Of a stretch of 64,000 nt of DNA, positions 1-9,902 are shown piece by piece. The translations under genes and the position numbers were made by a program. The stretch covers positions 496,001 through 560,000 of the forward strand of contig NZ_FOPG01000001.1 of the NCBI RefSeq assembly GCF_900113435.1, read 5' to 3'. Source of the DNA: Sulfitobacter dubius (GTDB lineage: Bacteria; Pseudomonadota; Alphaproteobacteria; Rhodobacterales; Rhodobacteraceae). The notes beneath the pieces were generated by a model. It did not search any database. It saw only the letters and a list, made by a program, of their open reading frames with translations, and had not been told where the DNA came from. The stretch's first letter is position 1. Every line of letters begins with the position of its first letter.

Positions 1-1
1 C

Positions 2-544
2 AAGATCATGGCGCGATCCTCGAACCTTTTGGTGCTCGACGAGCCGACCAACGATCTGGATGTCGAAACCCTCGACCTCATGCAGGAGCTTCTCAGCACC
101 TATGACGGCACCGTGCTGCTGGTCAGCCACGACCGTGACTTCCTTGACCGCGTGGCCGCCACCACCATCGCCATGGAAGGCGACGGGCGTGCCACGGTCT
201 ATGCCGGCGGTTGGAGCGATTATCTGGCGCAGCGCGGGCAGGATGATTTTTCCGACAGCGTGGTAAAGTCTAAACCGGGCAAGGCCGAGCCGAAGGCGGA
301 GAAAAAACAATCCACCTCGGGTCTGAGCTTTACCGAAAAGCACCGGCTCGAAGCGCTTCCGGGTGAGATCGAGCGCCTTGAGGCGGAGATCGGCAAGCTC
401 GAAGAACTGCTCAGCGACGCGGAATTGTTTACGCGTGAACCGGTGAAGTTCCAGAAAGCCACCGATGCGCTGGTTCAGCGGCACGAAAAGCTCCAGAACG
501 CTGAAGAAGAATGGATGGCGCTTGAAGAGAAGGCGCAGGGTTAA
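2..544 (+). CDS. ABC-F family ATPase, Uup-like, C-terminal part (5' end outside window)
   Basis: The reading frame is open from the window edge, so the true start lies upstream. The visible part begins within the second ATPase domain: Walker B LLVLDEPTNDLD and the switch histidine in LLVSHDRDFLDRV. It continues through a Lys/Glu-rich linker into a charged C-terminal coiled coil (LEALPGEIERLEAEIGKLEE and onward), the layout of the Uup type. ABC-F proteins have no membrane domain and act on ribosomes or, for Uup, have been linked to DNA stability. The stop shares bases with the stop of the convergent downstream gene. Confidence 0.9.
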   Translation, partial: KIMARSSNLLVLDEPTNDLDVETLDLMQELLSTYDGTVLLVSHDRDFLDRVAATTIAMEGDGRATVYAGGWSDYLAQRGQDDFSDSVVKSKPGKAEPKAEKKQSTSGLSFTEKHRLEALPGEIERLEAEIGKLEELLSDAELFTREPVKFQKATDALVQRHEKLQNAEEEWMALEEKAQG

Positions 545-1152
545 TCAGCGGAGTCCTTCAGGGCGATCTGCGGCCGGTATCCATTGCGGAAAGCCGCGAC
601 GCTGCTGGGCGGGGTGAGCAGGGTGACACGGCCCCGAGGACGCGGTTGCGGCGGGCCGTAGCCTGAGGGCTGATAGGGGTGGAAAGCGTCGCCGAACAGC
701 ACCCCACTTTGGCCTGCGTGATCCAAGATAAAGGCCCCGTCCGGTAGATCGTGCACCTCCACGCCCGCTTGACGGCGCTGTTGAAAGACGCGCGGCACGG
801 CTCGTTCGCTGTGCAACTGACGGTCAAGGGCCGCAGCAGGCCCCGACACATCGCAGCACGCCCGAAACCGCCGGTAATCCGCGGCGCGGCATTCCGCGCA
901 GGGCCGGTGACCGGCAGCAAAGGCCACGGCCTCATCCAGAAAGAAAAGCTCGGTATAGTGACGCGGGGCCATCAACTGCCGCCGACGGCCCTTGAAGCTG
1001 AGCACACAGCACACCCAATTCTGTTGAGCCCAACGGCGTTTCGGGTGCAGGCCACTCTCGTCATGCAGGATACCGCGATTGCCCATGAACCCACCCCGCG
1101 CGGGGTGGGCGATGATCTCTCCATCGGGCTGGACGCGGTTCTGCAGCGGCAT
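541..1152 (-). CDS. Conserved hypothetical protein with HRPCAEC motif
   Basis: This is a 203-residue protein I recognise only as a conserved hypothetical of alphaproteobacteria. The central stretch FFLDEAVAFAAGHRPCAECR carries a CxxC pair in a context that recalls the metal-binding Cys cluster of Ada-type proteins; the N-terminal third has GNRGILHDE and a Trp-rich segment. There is no signal peptide or membrane segment. The ATG overlaps the stop of the upstream SDR gene by one base (TGATG), so the two are probably co-translated. A nucleic-acid or metal-binding role is a guess. Confidence 0.65.
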   Translation of the reverse strand: MPLQNRVQPDGEIIAHPARGGFMGNRGILHDESGLHPKRRWAQQNWVCCVLSFKGRRRQLMAPRHYTELFFLDEAVAFAAGHRPCAECRAADYRRFRACCDVSGPAAALDRQLHSERAVPRVFQQRRQAGVEVHDLPDGAFILDHAGQSGVLFGDAFHPYQPSGYGPPQPRPRGRVTLLTPPSSVAAFRNGYRPQIALKDSAD

Positions 1153-1907
1153 CAGCGCATCCGCAGCGCCCCATCAAGGCGGATAACCTCGCCGTTGAGA
1201 TAGCCCATTTCAACGATGAACCCGGCCAACCGCCCGTATTCCGAAGGATCGCCAAGGCGCGGCGGGTTGGGGACATCCTTGGCCAGATCCGCTTGCACCT
1301 CTTCCGGCAGCCCCGCCAGCATCGGCGTTTTGAAGATGCCGGGCGCGATGGTCATCACGCGGATGCCGTCTTTGGCCAGGTCCCGCGCCATGGGCAGGGT
1401 CATGCCTACGATCCCGCCCTTGGACGCGGCATAGGCGGCTTGGCCCTTTTGCCCGTCGAAAGCGGCGATGGAGGCAGTGTTGATGATCACCCCGCGTGCG
1501 CCGTCGTCTTCGGGGCTGTTCTTGGCCATGGCCACCGCCGCCAGCCGTGCCACGTTGAAGCTGCCGACAAGGTTGATGTCGACCGTGCGCTGGAAGGCGT
1601 CCAATGGATGCGGGCCGTCGCGGCCTGTGGTCTTGATGCCAAGGGCGATCCCGGCGCAGTTCACCGCTGCTGTGATCCAGCCCATTTTATCGGCGGCGTA
1701 GTCTACCGCCGCCTGAACTGAGCTTTCATCCGTCACATCGGTCAGAATGAAATGGCCACCGATTTCCTTTGCAACAGATTCGCCACGTGCGGCGTCACGA
1801 TCCAGCAGGGTGACCTGCGCACCTTGCGACGCGAAATAGCGCGCCGTGGCTTCGCCAAGCCCCGAGGCACCCCCGGTGATGATGGCGGCTGTGCTGTCTA
1901 GTTTCAT
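1152..1907 (-). CDS. SDR-family 3-hydroxyacyl-CoA dehydrogenase (HSD17B10-like)
   Basis: This 251-residue classical short-chain dehydrogenase probably oxidises (S)-3-hydroxyacyl-CoA with NAD+. The Rossmann glycine motif ITGGASGLGEAT is at residues 10-21, an NCAG motif follows near residue 84, and the catalytic Ser and YAASKGG lie near residues 145-165. The inserted loop GIKTTGRDGPHPLDAF is characteristic of type II 3-hydroxyacyl-CoA dehydrogenases of fatty acid and branched-chain breakdown. A 14-bp palindrome lies 17 bases before the start, so a TetR-type acyl-CoA-responsive repressor is plausible. Family is certain, exact substrate is not. Confidence 0.88.
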   Translation of the reverse strand: MKLDSTAAIITGGASGLGEATARYFASQGAQVTLLDRDAARGESVAKEIGGHFILTDVTDESSVQAAVDYAADKMGWITAAVNCAGIALGIKTTGRDGPHPLDAFQRTVDINLVGSFNVARLAAVAMAKNSPEDDGARGVIINTASIAAFDGQKGQAAYAASKGGIVGMTLPMARDLAKDGIRVMTIAPGIFKTPMLAGLPEEVQADLAKDVPNPPRLGDPSEYGRLAGFIVEMGYLNGEVIRLDGALRMR

Positions 1908-1924
1908 GATGGCTCCCCCCGATA

Positions 1925-1938
1925 TGAACGCTTGTTCA
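1925..1938. promoter_or_regulatory. Palindrome TGAAC-N4-GTTCA upstream of the SDR gene
   Basis: A perfect 5-4-5 inverted repeat, TGAACGCTTGTTCA, ends 18 bases from the SDR start codon. TetR-type regulators of acyl-CoA metabolism commonly bind palindromes of this kind. No TetR gene is present in the window, so the regulator would be encoded elsewhere. Confidence 0.45.
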
Positions 1939-2004
1939 GTTCAACACGAAGTTCCGCCCCATGCAAGCCATGCTTGCCCGGACCGAGATGGAGAAGGAGC
2001 AGGC

Positions 2005-2027
2005 CGGGGGCCGTAAGGCAGCCCCCG
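2005..2027 (-). terminator. GC-rich hairpin downstream of tyrS
   Basis: On the minus strand a 7-bp stem (CGGGGGC/GCCCCCG) with a 9-base loop begins 9 bases after the tyrS stop. There is no uridine tract after it, so it may be a factor-assisted terminator or a 3'-end stabiliser. Confidence 0.4.
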
Positions 2028-2035
2028 TTGAGAAT

Positions 2036-3286
2036 TTAGCCGATCTGCACCAGCGCGTGGCGTTTCTTGCCCGCGCTCAGCTTGATCGGAGAGGACAGCG
2101 CACCAGCATCAAGCATCATGCCCGCATCTGTCAGCGGCTGATCATCAATCCGCGCACCATTCTCGGCAATTAGGCGCTTGGCCTCTTTACCGGAGCCCGC
2201 AAGGCCGGATTTCACCAGCAGTTGCACGATAGAGACGCCATCGCCCACATCAGATGCCGAGAGGGTCAGGGTAGGCAGATCGTCGCCAACGCCGCCTTTT
2301 TCAAAGACTTCGCGCGCCGTGGCTTCGGCGTTGCGCGCTGCTTCTTCGCCGTGCAGCAGGCCGGTGACCTCGTTGGCCAGACGCACCTTTGCCTCGTTGA
2401 TCTCGGACCCGGCGAGCGCGCCCAGACGGTCGCATTCATCGACCGGCAGCTCGGTGTAGAGCTTGAGGAAACGACCCACATCGGCATCGGTGCAATTGCG
2501 CCAGAACTGCCAGAACTCGTAAGGCGAGAGCATATCGCCATTGAGCCAGACCGCGCCGCCTGCCGATTTGCCCATCTTCTTGCCGTCGCTGGTGGTCAGC
2601 AGCGGTGAGGTCAGGCCGTAGACTTCGCCGTCGATCACGCGGCGCGTCAGGTCGATCCCATTGACGATGTTGCCCCATTGGTCGCTGCCGCCCATCTGCA
2701 GGATACAACCGTAGCGACGGTGAAGCTCCATAAAGTCATAGGCTTGGAGAATCATGTAGTTGAACTCGAGGAACGACAGCGATTGCTCCCGGTCCAACCG
2801 CGATTTCACGCTCTCAAAGCTCAACATACGGTTGATCGAGAAATGCCGCCCGATGTCGCGCAGGAAGTCGAGGTAGTTCAACCCGTCGAGCCATTCCGCG
2901 TTGTTCAGCATCAGGGCGCCTGTCTCGCCCTCACCATAATCAAGGTAACGGGCAAAGACCTGACGAATGCCTTCGATATTGTCGTCGATCGCTTCGGGCG
3001 TGAGCAGGGGGCGTTCATCCGACCGGAACGATGGATCGCCCACCTTTGTCGTGCCGCCGCCCATCAGGGTGATCGGTTTGCCGCCGCATTTCTGCAACCA
3101 ACGCAGCATCATGATATTGACCAGATGCCCCACGTGCAGAGATTTGGCTGTCGCGTCATAGCCCACATAGGCGGGAGCGGCACCTTTCATCAGGGCGTCG
3201 TCCAATCCCTGATAATCGGTGCAATCGGCCAGAAAGCCGCGCTGCATCATCGTGTGGATGAACTCCGATTTGGGATGGTATGTCAT
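2036..3286 (-). CDS. tyrS: Tyrosyl-tRNA synthetase
   Basis: Tyrosine-tRNA ligase of 416 residues, the normal bacterial length. The HIGH-type motif is HVGH at residues 51-54 and the KMSKS-type motif is KMGKS within [12 protein letters not shown]. Tyrosine-site residues are recognisable in AYVGYDATA. The C-terminal 60 residues form the S4-like tRNA-binding domain ([22 protein letters not shown]). The frame stays open 105 codons further upstream, but the family N-terminus (MTYHPKSEF) fixes the start here. Divergent from anmK, with 66 bp between the two starts. Confidence 0.97.
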   Translation of the reverse strand: MTYHPKSEFIHTMMQRGFLADCTDYQGLDDALMKGAAPAYVGYDATAKSLHVGHLVNIMMLRWLQKCGGKPITLMGGGTTKVGDPSFRSDERPLLTPEAIDDNIEGIRQVFARYLDYGEGETGALMLNNAEWLDGLNYLDFLRDIGRHFSINRMLSFESVKSRLDREQSLSFLEFNYMILQAYDFMELHRRYGCILQMGGSDQWGNIVNGIDLTRRVIDGEVYGLTSPLLTTSDGKKMGKSAGGAVWLNGDMLSPYEFWQFWRNCTDADVGRFLKLYTELPVDECDRLGALAGSEINEAKVRLANEVTGLLHGEEAARNAEATAREVFEKGGVGDDLPTLTLSASDVGDGVSIVQLLVKSGLAGSGKEAKRLIAENGARIDDQPLTDAGMMLDAGALSSPIKLSAGKKRHALVQIG

Positions 3287-3352
3287 GGTGACTTGCCTCA
3301 AAACTGTATTGCGGGGCAATCTATATGCGCACGAGCGGCAAAGGAAAAGGCC

Positions 3353-4480
3353 ATGAATAGGGCCATGCACAGGCAACATGTCGGAACCGGTGTGGAAACG
3401 GCATTGGGAATGATGTCGGGCACCTCTTTGGATGGGGTGGACGCGGCTGTTTTGCGTACCGACGGGCATGACATCACCAGCTTTGGCCGCAGCGCCTATC
3501 GCAGCTATTCGGCAGAAGAGCGTCGGGTGATCGCCGCCGGATTCGGGAAATGGCACGGGGCCGAGGTCGAGGCGGCAGCCCAAGCGGTTGAGGCCGCGCA
3601 TCTGGCGCTGTTGGATGATCTGTTAAAAGATGAACCCGGCGTCGAGCTTGTCGGTTTCCACGGCCAGACCCTTGCCCATGCGCCGCGGATGCAGGGCACG
3701 CTGCAAGTGGGCGACGGGGCCCTGTTGGCGCGCACCATCAACTTGCCCGTTGTGTGGGATTTCCGCAGCGCCGATGTGGAACTGGGGGGAGAGGGCGCGC
3801 CTTTGGCCCCGTTCTTTCACCATGCCTGCGCCCGTTTTGCTGGGCGGGAGGGCCCGGTGGCTTTCTTGAACCTTGGCGGCGTGGGCAACCTTACTTGGGT
3901 CGATCCGCGAGTCGCACGCCCAGAGGAAGAAGGCGCGCTGCTGGCTTTCGATACCGGTCCGGCAAATGCGCCGATCAACGATTTGATGCAAGCCCGCCTT
4001 AGCCAAGACTTTGACGAAGGTGGCAAACTGGCCGCGCGCGGCAGGGTGGAGCATGGCGCGTTGGAGCTATTCCTTGCCGAGCCGTACTTTGCCCGCATGC
4101 CGCCCAAATCACTCGACCGGAATGACTTCGCAGAAATGGTGGCCCTGGTGGGCGAACTGTCCGACGCCGATGCCTGTGCCACCTTAACCGCCATGTGCGC
4201 CGCTGGCGTGGCCGAAGCGATGCAGCACTGCCCGGCCCCGCCCGAGCGGGTCTATGTCACGGGGGGCGGGCGCCATAATCCGGTGCTGATGCGGATGCTG
4301 GACGTCAGCCTTGATTGCCCTGTCGCTCCGGTGGAGGACATCGGGTTGGATGGCGATATGCTGGAGGCGCAGGCCTTCGCCTATCTGGCTGTGCGGGTAT
4401 CACGGGGCTTGCCGACATCGTGCCCCGGCACAACTGGTGTGCGGGCCGCTGTGGGTGGCGGTACTGTCAGCCGGGTATAG
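3353..4480 (+). CDS. anmK: Anhydro-N-acetylmuramic acid kinase
   Basis: This enzyme converts 1,6-anhydro-MurNAc plus ATP to MurNAc-6-phosphate, recycling cell-wall muropeptides in the cytoplasm. The family signature [15 protein letters not shown] is near residue 20, followed by the ATP-binding FLNLGGVGN and FDTGPANA segments and a C-terminal [13 protein letters not shown]. The length of 375 residues is typical. The start chosen has AAGGAAAAGG just upstream; the open frame antisense to tyrS further upstream is not part of the gene. It ends 6 bases from the convergent GNAT gene. Confidence 0.95.
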   Translation: MNRAMHRQHVGTGVETALGMMSGTSLDGVDAAVLRTDGHDITSFGRSAYRSYSAEERRVIAAGFGKWHGAEVEAAAQAVEAAHLALLDDLLKDEPGVELVGFHGQTLAHAPRMQGTLQVGDGALLARTINLPVVWDFRSADVELGGEGAPLAPFFHHACARFAGREGPVAFLNLGGVGNLTWVDPRVARPEEEGALLAFDTGPANAPINDLMQARLSQDFDEGGKLAARGRVEHGALELFLAEPYFARMPPKSLDRNDFAEMVALVGELSDADACATLTAMCAAGVAEAMQHCPAPPERVYVTGGGRHNPVLMRMLDVSLDCPVAPVEDIGLDGDMLEAQAFAYLAVRVSRGLPTSCPGTTGVRAAVGGGTVSRV

Positions 4481-4486
4481 CCGCGT

Positions 4487-5028
4487 TCAGACAGATCCGG
4501 CGCTTGCCGGTATGTCGGTCAGCGGCAACTCATAAAAGCAGATCGCGTCGCGTGTGAACTCAGGCATCGGTTGGTAGGCACCGCGCTCAATGAATCCCAA
4601 TGATGTATAAAGCGCGCGGGCAGGGGCAAAGGCGATGGACGTGTCGAGATAGACCTTCGCAAACCCGTCCTCCCGCGCCTGATCGATCAGCCTTTGGCAG
4701 ATCGCGCGGCCCGCGCCGGTGCCACGGGCGGCATCCGTCACAAAGACGCGCTTGATCTCGCTCTCGGTATCGCTCAGCGCATGGGACATGCCGCAGCCCA
4801 GAGGGATGCCGTCACGCTCGGCCAGCAGAATGATGCCGCGCGGGCGGGCGTGTTCTTCGGTCAGACGGTCCATCAGGGCGCTGTATTTGTCGTGGGGATA
4901 GAAGGTCTCGACAATCCGCCGCTCGGTCGGGGCGAAGTTGTACAGAAAGTCACGGTAGGCCCAGCAAAGTTCAACCACCGCCGCGAGATCCGCAGCGGTG
5001 GTGACAGGACGAATATCAACTTTAGACA

Positions 5029-5029
<1 letters not shown>
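4487..5029 (-). CDS. GNAT-family N-acetyltransferase
   Basis: A 180-residue single-domain GNAT. The acetyl-CoA pyrophosphate-binding motif is RGTGAGRAICQRLI, preceded by the beta4 segment EIKRVFVTDAA, and the C-terminal LYTSLGFIERGAYQ is typical. The substrate cannot be inferred. The start codon overlaps the eno stop by one base (TGATG), so it is probably translated from the eno message. Confidence 0.88.
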
Positions 5030-6339
<1,310 letters not shown>

Positions 6340-7242
6340 TTACCCCGGCAGGCCCGGCTTGGAAAGACCGCGGCGGGGCCGGGGGGTGATTTTGCGTTCC
6401 CGCAGGAGGGTATAGACCCCCGAGGCGATGATGATCGCGGCCCCAACCAGCGTCAGTGTGTCGGGAGTTTCTTTAAAGACCAAGATCCCGGCAACCAGCG
6501 CGAATAGCATCCGCATGTAACGAAAGGGCGTGACGAAGCTGACTTCGCCCACGCGCATGGCGGCCACGATGGCGTAATAGGCCATCACACCGATCACCAT
6601 CGCCGCGGTAAGATAAATCACCTCTGCACCGCCCGGCATCACGGCGGGGGTGCCAGCGGCGGCCATCAGGATCAACCCCGCCGGGACCAGCACGATAAAG
6701 GCAAGAAAGCTAAGCTGCATGGAACTGATGCTTTTGGGAACCTTGCGCGTCGCAAGATCACGCAGGGCAAGACCGATGACTCCAGCGACAGCAAAGAGCG
6801 ACAGAGCGTTGAACCCCTCCAATCCGGGGCGCACGATCAGCAGTACGCCGAGGAAACCCACGACAATCGCGCTCCAGCGCCGCCAGCCGACGGGTTCACC
6901 CAGAAACAGTGCGGCCCCAAGGGTCACGGCCAGCGGGGTCGCCTGCAAAATAGCGGAGGCCGAGGAAAGCGGCGTCAGCACGATGGCGGTCACGAAACAC
7001 AGGGTGCCCAGCACCTCACCCACGGCGCGCAGCAGGATCGGCCCGGTGAGCATATCCGCAGAGAACAACCGCCGCCCCTGAATGCGCAGGATCACGGCAA
7101 AGATCGCCCCGCCGCCCGCGCCTAAAAGCGCGATGATCTGCCCCACGGGGAGGGCGTCGCTCGTCAGTTTGACGAACATGTCTTCGATGGCGAAACCGGC
7201 CATGGCCAGAACCATCAGCATTGCGCCGCGCAGATTGTCCAT
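6340..7242 (-). CDS. EamA/DMT-superfamily transporter
   Basis: A 300-residue hydrophobic protein with about ten predicted membrane helices in two EamA repeats; the second repeat begins near FNALSLFAVAGVIGLALRD. The basic C-terminus is KITPRPRRGLSKPGLPG. Members of the family export or import small metabolites; the substrate here is unknown. The ATG at MDNLRGAMLM was chosen over upstream in-frame codons because the first membrane helix starts right after it. It lies 33 bp upstream of eno and could be cotranscribed. Confidence 0.85.
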   Translation of the reverse strand: MDNLRGAMLMVLAMAGFAIEDMFVKLTSDALPVGQIIALLGAGGGAIFAVILRIQGRRLFSADMLTGPILLRAVGEVLGTLCFVTAIVLTPLSSASAILQATPLAVTLGAALFLGEPVGWRRWSAIVVGFLGVLLIVRPGLEGFNALSLFAVAGVIGLALRDLATRKVPKSISSMQLSFLAFIVLVPAGLILMAAAGTPAVMPGGAEVIYLTAAMVIGVMAYYAIVAAMRVGEVSFVTPFRYMRMLFALVAGILVFKETPDTLTLVGAAIIIASGVYTLLRERKITPRPRRGLSKPGLPG

Positions 7243-7371
7243 GATCACGCCCCTCCATCCGTGGTATTGCCAGTCGCCCATGAACCTTTTGCGACGAAAG
7301 GGCAAGGGTGCGCGATGCGCGCCATGCGTGTGGCACTGGCGTAGGCTCTACCGGAGTGCTAGCCCTACCGC

Positions 7372-8433
7372 ATGAGATGGCCGATCCCTTCGCTCGCCCC
7401 GCGCGATACTGTGCTGACCCTTGCGACCGGGGGCTTTGGCGCGCTGCTGTTCTGGTGGCTCAATGCCCCGGTCTATATGCTGCTTGGCCCGGTCATTGCG
7501 GTGAGCCTCTTGGGGCTGATGGGGGTGCGCACGGCGGTCGATCCGCGGCTGCGGGACGCCTGTTTCATCGTGTTGGGCATTGCTGTGGGGGCAGGGTTTA
7601 ACCAAGATGCGGTGAACGCCATGGTGCGCTGGCCGCTGGCCTTTGTGTTTATGACAGGGGTGATCTGGGGGATTATGGCCGTCTGCCGCTGGATGCTGGC
7701 GCGGTATTTTGGGTTCGACGCGCGCTCCGCGCTTCTGGCCTCGGCCCCCGGGCATCTGAGTTTCGTCATGGCGATTGCCAGCGACGGAGGCTCTGACGTG
7801 CCGCGCATTTCGATCACCCAGTCGGTTCGCCTTTTGGCACTGACGATCGTCGTGCCTTTTGCCGCTTTGCTGATGGGCGTCGACATGACCGGCAATATTG
7901 CCCCGGCGGGCGCGGGGATGGGGGTGCTTTCAATCTTTGTGATGATCTTTGCGGCCGTGCTTGTGGGGCTGATCTTTGCCCGGCTTTCGGTGCCGGCACC
8001 GCTGCTTATGGGGGCGATGGTGGTCTCTGCCATCGCGCATCTGACCAAGTTGGAGACCGGGGTACTGCCGGGTTGGCTGACCCTTATCGCCTATCTGGTG
8101 CTGGGCTGCCTGATCGGCACGCGGTTCTCTGGGATCACGCCCGCGCGGTTTGTCAGCGGGCTTGGCGCGGGGCTGGCGATCACGGGCGTTGCGGTTGGGC
8201 TGGCGGGCCTCGGTGCGGTGCCGGTGGCTTGGGCGCTTGGCATGCCGCTGGGCCATGTGTTGGTGGCCTTCGCGCCCGGCGGGCTTGAGACGATGATCGC
8301 GCTTGGCGCGGTGCTGGCCGTGGTGCCGGGGTTTGTCGCCGCCTGCCACATCATGCGGCTGGTGGTGCTGAGCGTGCTGTTGCCCGCCATGCTGTCGCGG
8401 GTGGCGAAGCAAGAACAGCGCGCCGCCGAGTGA
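7372..8433 (+). CDS. AbrB-type integral membrane protein (PF05145 family)
   Basis: A 353-residue, very hydrophobic protein made of two repeats of the AbrB duplication domain; each has a long helical run ending in a polar break such as SAPGHLSFVMAIASDG and FAPGGLETMIALG. This family is often misleadingly named ammonia monooxygenase or AbrB regulator; it is a membrane protein, probably a transporter. It stands alone, convergent with the NYN gene 7 bp away. Confidence 0.85.
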   Translation: MRWPIPSLAPRDTVLTLATGGFGALLFWWLNAPVYMLLGPVIAVSLLGLMGVRTAVDPRLRDACFIVLGIAVGAGFNQDAVNAMVRWPLAFVFMTGVIWGIMAVCRWMLARYFGFDARSALLASAPGHLSFVMAIASDGGSDVPRISITQSVRLLALTIVVPFAALLMGVDMTGNIAPAGAGMGVLSIFVMIFAAVLVGLIFARLSVPAPLLMGAMVVSAIAHLTKLETGVLPGWLTLIAYLVLGCLIGTRFSGITPARFVSGLGAGLAITGVAVGLAGLGAVPVAWALGMPLGHVLVAFAPGGLETMIALGAVLAVVPGFVAACHIMRLVVLSVLLPAMLSRVAKQEQRAAE

Positions 8434-8440
8434 TTCCGTC

Positions 8441-9139
8441 CTAGCTCTTCAAGCGGACCATGAGCCGGTTGCCATCTTTGCGCGTTTCCAAGGCTTTGAG
8501 GTCGGCGGCCAAGGCGCTCAGCTTGCCATGGCCATATGTCCGGCTGTCGAAATCCGGATGCGCTGCCTGAATCGTCTGGCCAATCTGGCCGAGGTTGTAC
8601 CAATCGTCTTCGGTGTCGATCTTATCCATCGCCGCTTTGAACAGGGGCAGGGCGTCGGCCACTTTGGCGCTGGCGCGGGACGTGGTGTCAGGCTCCGCTC
8701 CGTCGAGGTTTTCGATCAGAATGAAACGGTTGTAGACGTTGCGCAGCGAATCGTGAGTCTTCTTCTCGCCGATGCCGATCACCGTCACCCCATCTTCGCG
8801 CAGGCGGTTCACCAGCGCGGTGAAGTCACTGTCGGAGGAGACGATCACGATGATATCGAAGCGGCGGCTGTGCAGGATGTCCATCGCCTGAATGACCAGA
8901 CCAATGTCGCTGGCGTTCTTGCCCTTGGTGTTCGCGGTTTCCTGATGGGCCACCAAACCCAACTCACGGATCGGCGCCTTCCAACCCTTGAGGTGGTCAT
9001 TCGACCAATCGCCATAGACGCGGCGCAGGGCGGGCTCGCCAATCGTCGTGACCTCCCGCATGATGGCAGCGGCATGTTTGGCCGGGACATTGTCGGCATC
9101 GATCAACACGGCCAGCAGGGGGCGGTCACGTTCGGTCAT
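8441..9139 (-). CDS. NYN-domain protein, LabA/DUF88-like, with C-terminal OST-HTH domain
   Basis: A 232-residue PIN-like putative RNase. The NYN core shows the acidic residues of this fold: LIDADNVP near the N-terminus, GKNASDIGLVIQAMDIL, and SSDSDFTALVNRLRE. The last 70 residues resemble an OST-HTH/LOTUS RNA-binding domain (DDWYNLGQIGQTIQAAHPDF). The start overlaps the stop of the fur-like gene by four bases (ATGA), so it is translated downstream of that regulator. The RNA target is unknown. Confidence 0.88.
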   Translation of the reverse strand: MTERDRPLLAVLIDADNVPAKHAAAIMREVTTIGEPALRRVYGDWSNDHLKGWKAPIRELGLVAHQETANTKGKNASDIGLVIQAMDILHSRRFDIIVIVSSDSDFTALVNRLREDGVTVIGIGEKKTHDSLRNVYNRFILIENLDGAEPDTTSRASAKVADALPLFKAAMDKIDTEDDWYNLGQIGQTIQAAHPDFDSRTYGHGKLSALAADLKALETRKDGNRLMVRLKS

Positions 9140-9555
9140 GGGTCATCCTTTTTAATCGGCACACCGTAAAGTTCCATCCGGTGCCCCTGCAGTTTGTAAC
9201 CCAATTTACGCGCGATCCGTTCCTGAAGCTCTTCGATTTCCGCGTCGACGAACTCAATCACCTCGCCCGAGTTTACGTCGATCAGATGGTCGTGATGTTC
9301 GCGCTGTGCGTCCTCATAGCGCGCGCGTCCATCGCCGAATTCCAACTTGTCGAGGATGCCAGCCTCTTCGAACAGTTTCACCGTGCGGTAGACCGTAGCG
9401 ATAGAGATGCCGCTGTCGATTTCAGTAGCGCGGGCCAGCAGTTCTTCGGCATCGGGATGGTCGTCACTGTCGTGAATCACCTGCGCGATGATCCGGCGTT
9501 GACCTGTCATGCGCAGGCCCATGGCCTCGCACCGTTTGATAATCGGGTTGCGCAT
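9136..9555 (-). CDS. Fur-family metalloregulator (Fur/Mur type)
   Basis: A 139-residue Fur-family repressor. The winged helix includes LRMTGQRRIIAQVI and SIATVYRTVKLFEEAG; the metal site region is HHDHLIDVNSGEVIEF. The usual CxxC pair after this His cluster is replaced by DVNSG, and there is no C-terminal Cys pair, as in alphaproteobacterial Fur/Mur proteins that often sense Mn or Fe without a structural zinc. The start at MRNPII has GAAGGG 7 bases upstream; a GTG nine codons earlier is less likely. The coupled gene downstream is the NYN protein. Confidence 0.88.
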   Translation of the reverse strand: MRNPIIKRCEAMGLRMTGQRRIIAQVIHDSDDHPDAEELLARATEIDSGISIATVYRTVKLFEEAGILDKLEFGDGRARYEDAQREHHDHLIDVNSGEVIEFVDAEIEELQERIARKLGYKLQGHRMELYGVPIKKDDP

Positions 9556-9902
9556 CGTTTCGCCCTTCGTCCGTCGGACCACGTTCCTAGCATTCTAGCG
9601 CGGCCAGACGCCACCGCAATTGAACCCTGCCGGTTGACTTTTGCCCGTGCACCGCCCATGTGGGGGTCAAGCGAAGCCTTCTGCCGCGTGAGCAGTATCA
9701 GCGCCAAGTCCCATGAGGGGCCTCTGGGACGCTGACGACAAGGCCCGCCGATGTTCCCAAAATCACGCGTGGGGCCAAGCGCGACAGACGGGTGTGAGGC
9801 ATGTGGCCTGCGCCCGCGATCTGGCTTGCGCGACCCCGTGGCGCCTGTATTGGGCGCGGCGACTAAAGATGGCGCGCGCTCTGCGTGCCGGAAAGTGAAC
9901 GA
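9556..9902. other. Intergenic region between divergent fur-like and helicase genes
   Basis: These 347 bases hold no convincing gene on either strand. A TTGACT hexamer near 9634 could be a -35 element reading toward the helicase, which would give that mRNA a leader of over 200 bases. Long leaders are common for cold-responsive DEAD-box helicase genes, but I see no specific structure. Confidence 0.3.

Noticed and set aside
1930..1970. Possible SOS box from repeated GTTC near the SDR gene
   Set aside because: The two best-placed GTTC copies are separated by 8 bases, not 7; the 14-bp palindrome explains the pattern better.
2678..3352. 225-codon N-terminal extension of anmK
   Set aside because: Runs antisense through tyrS; family length and the AAGGAAAAGG site place the start at 3353.
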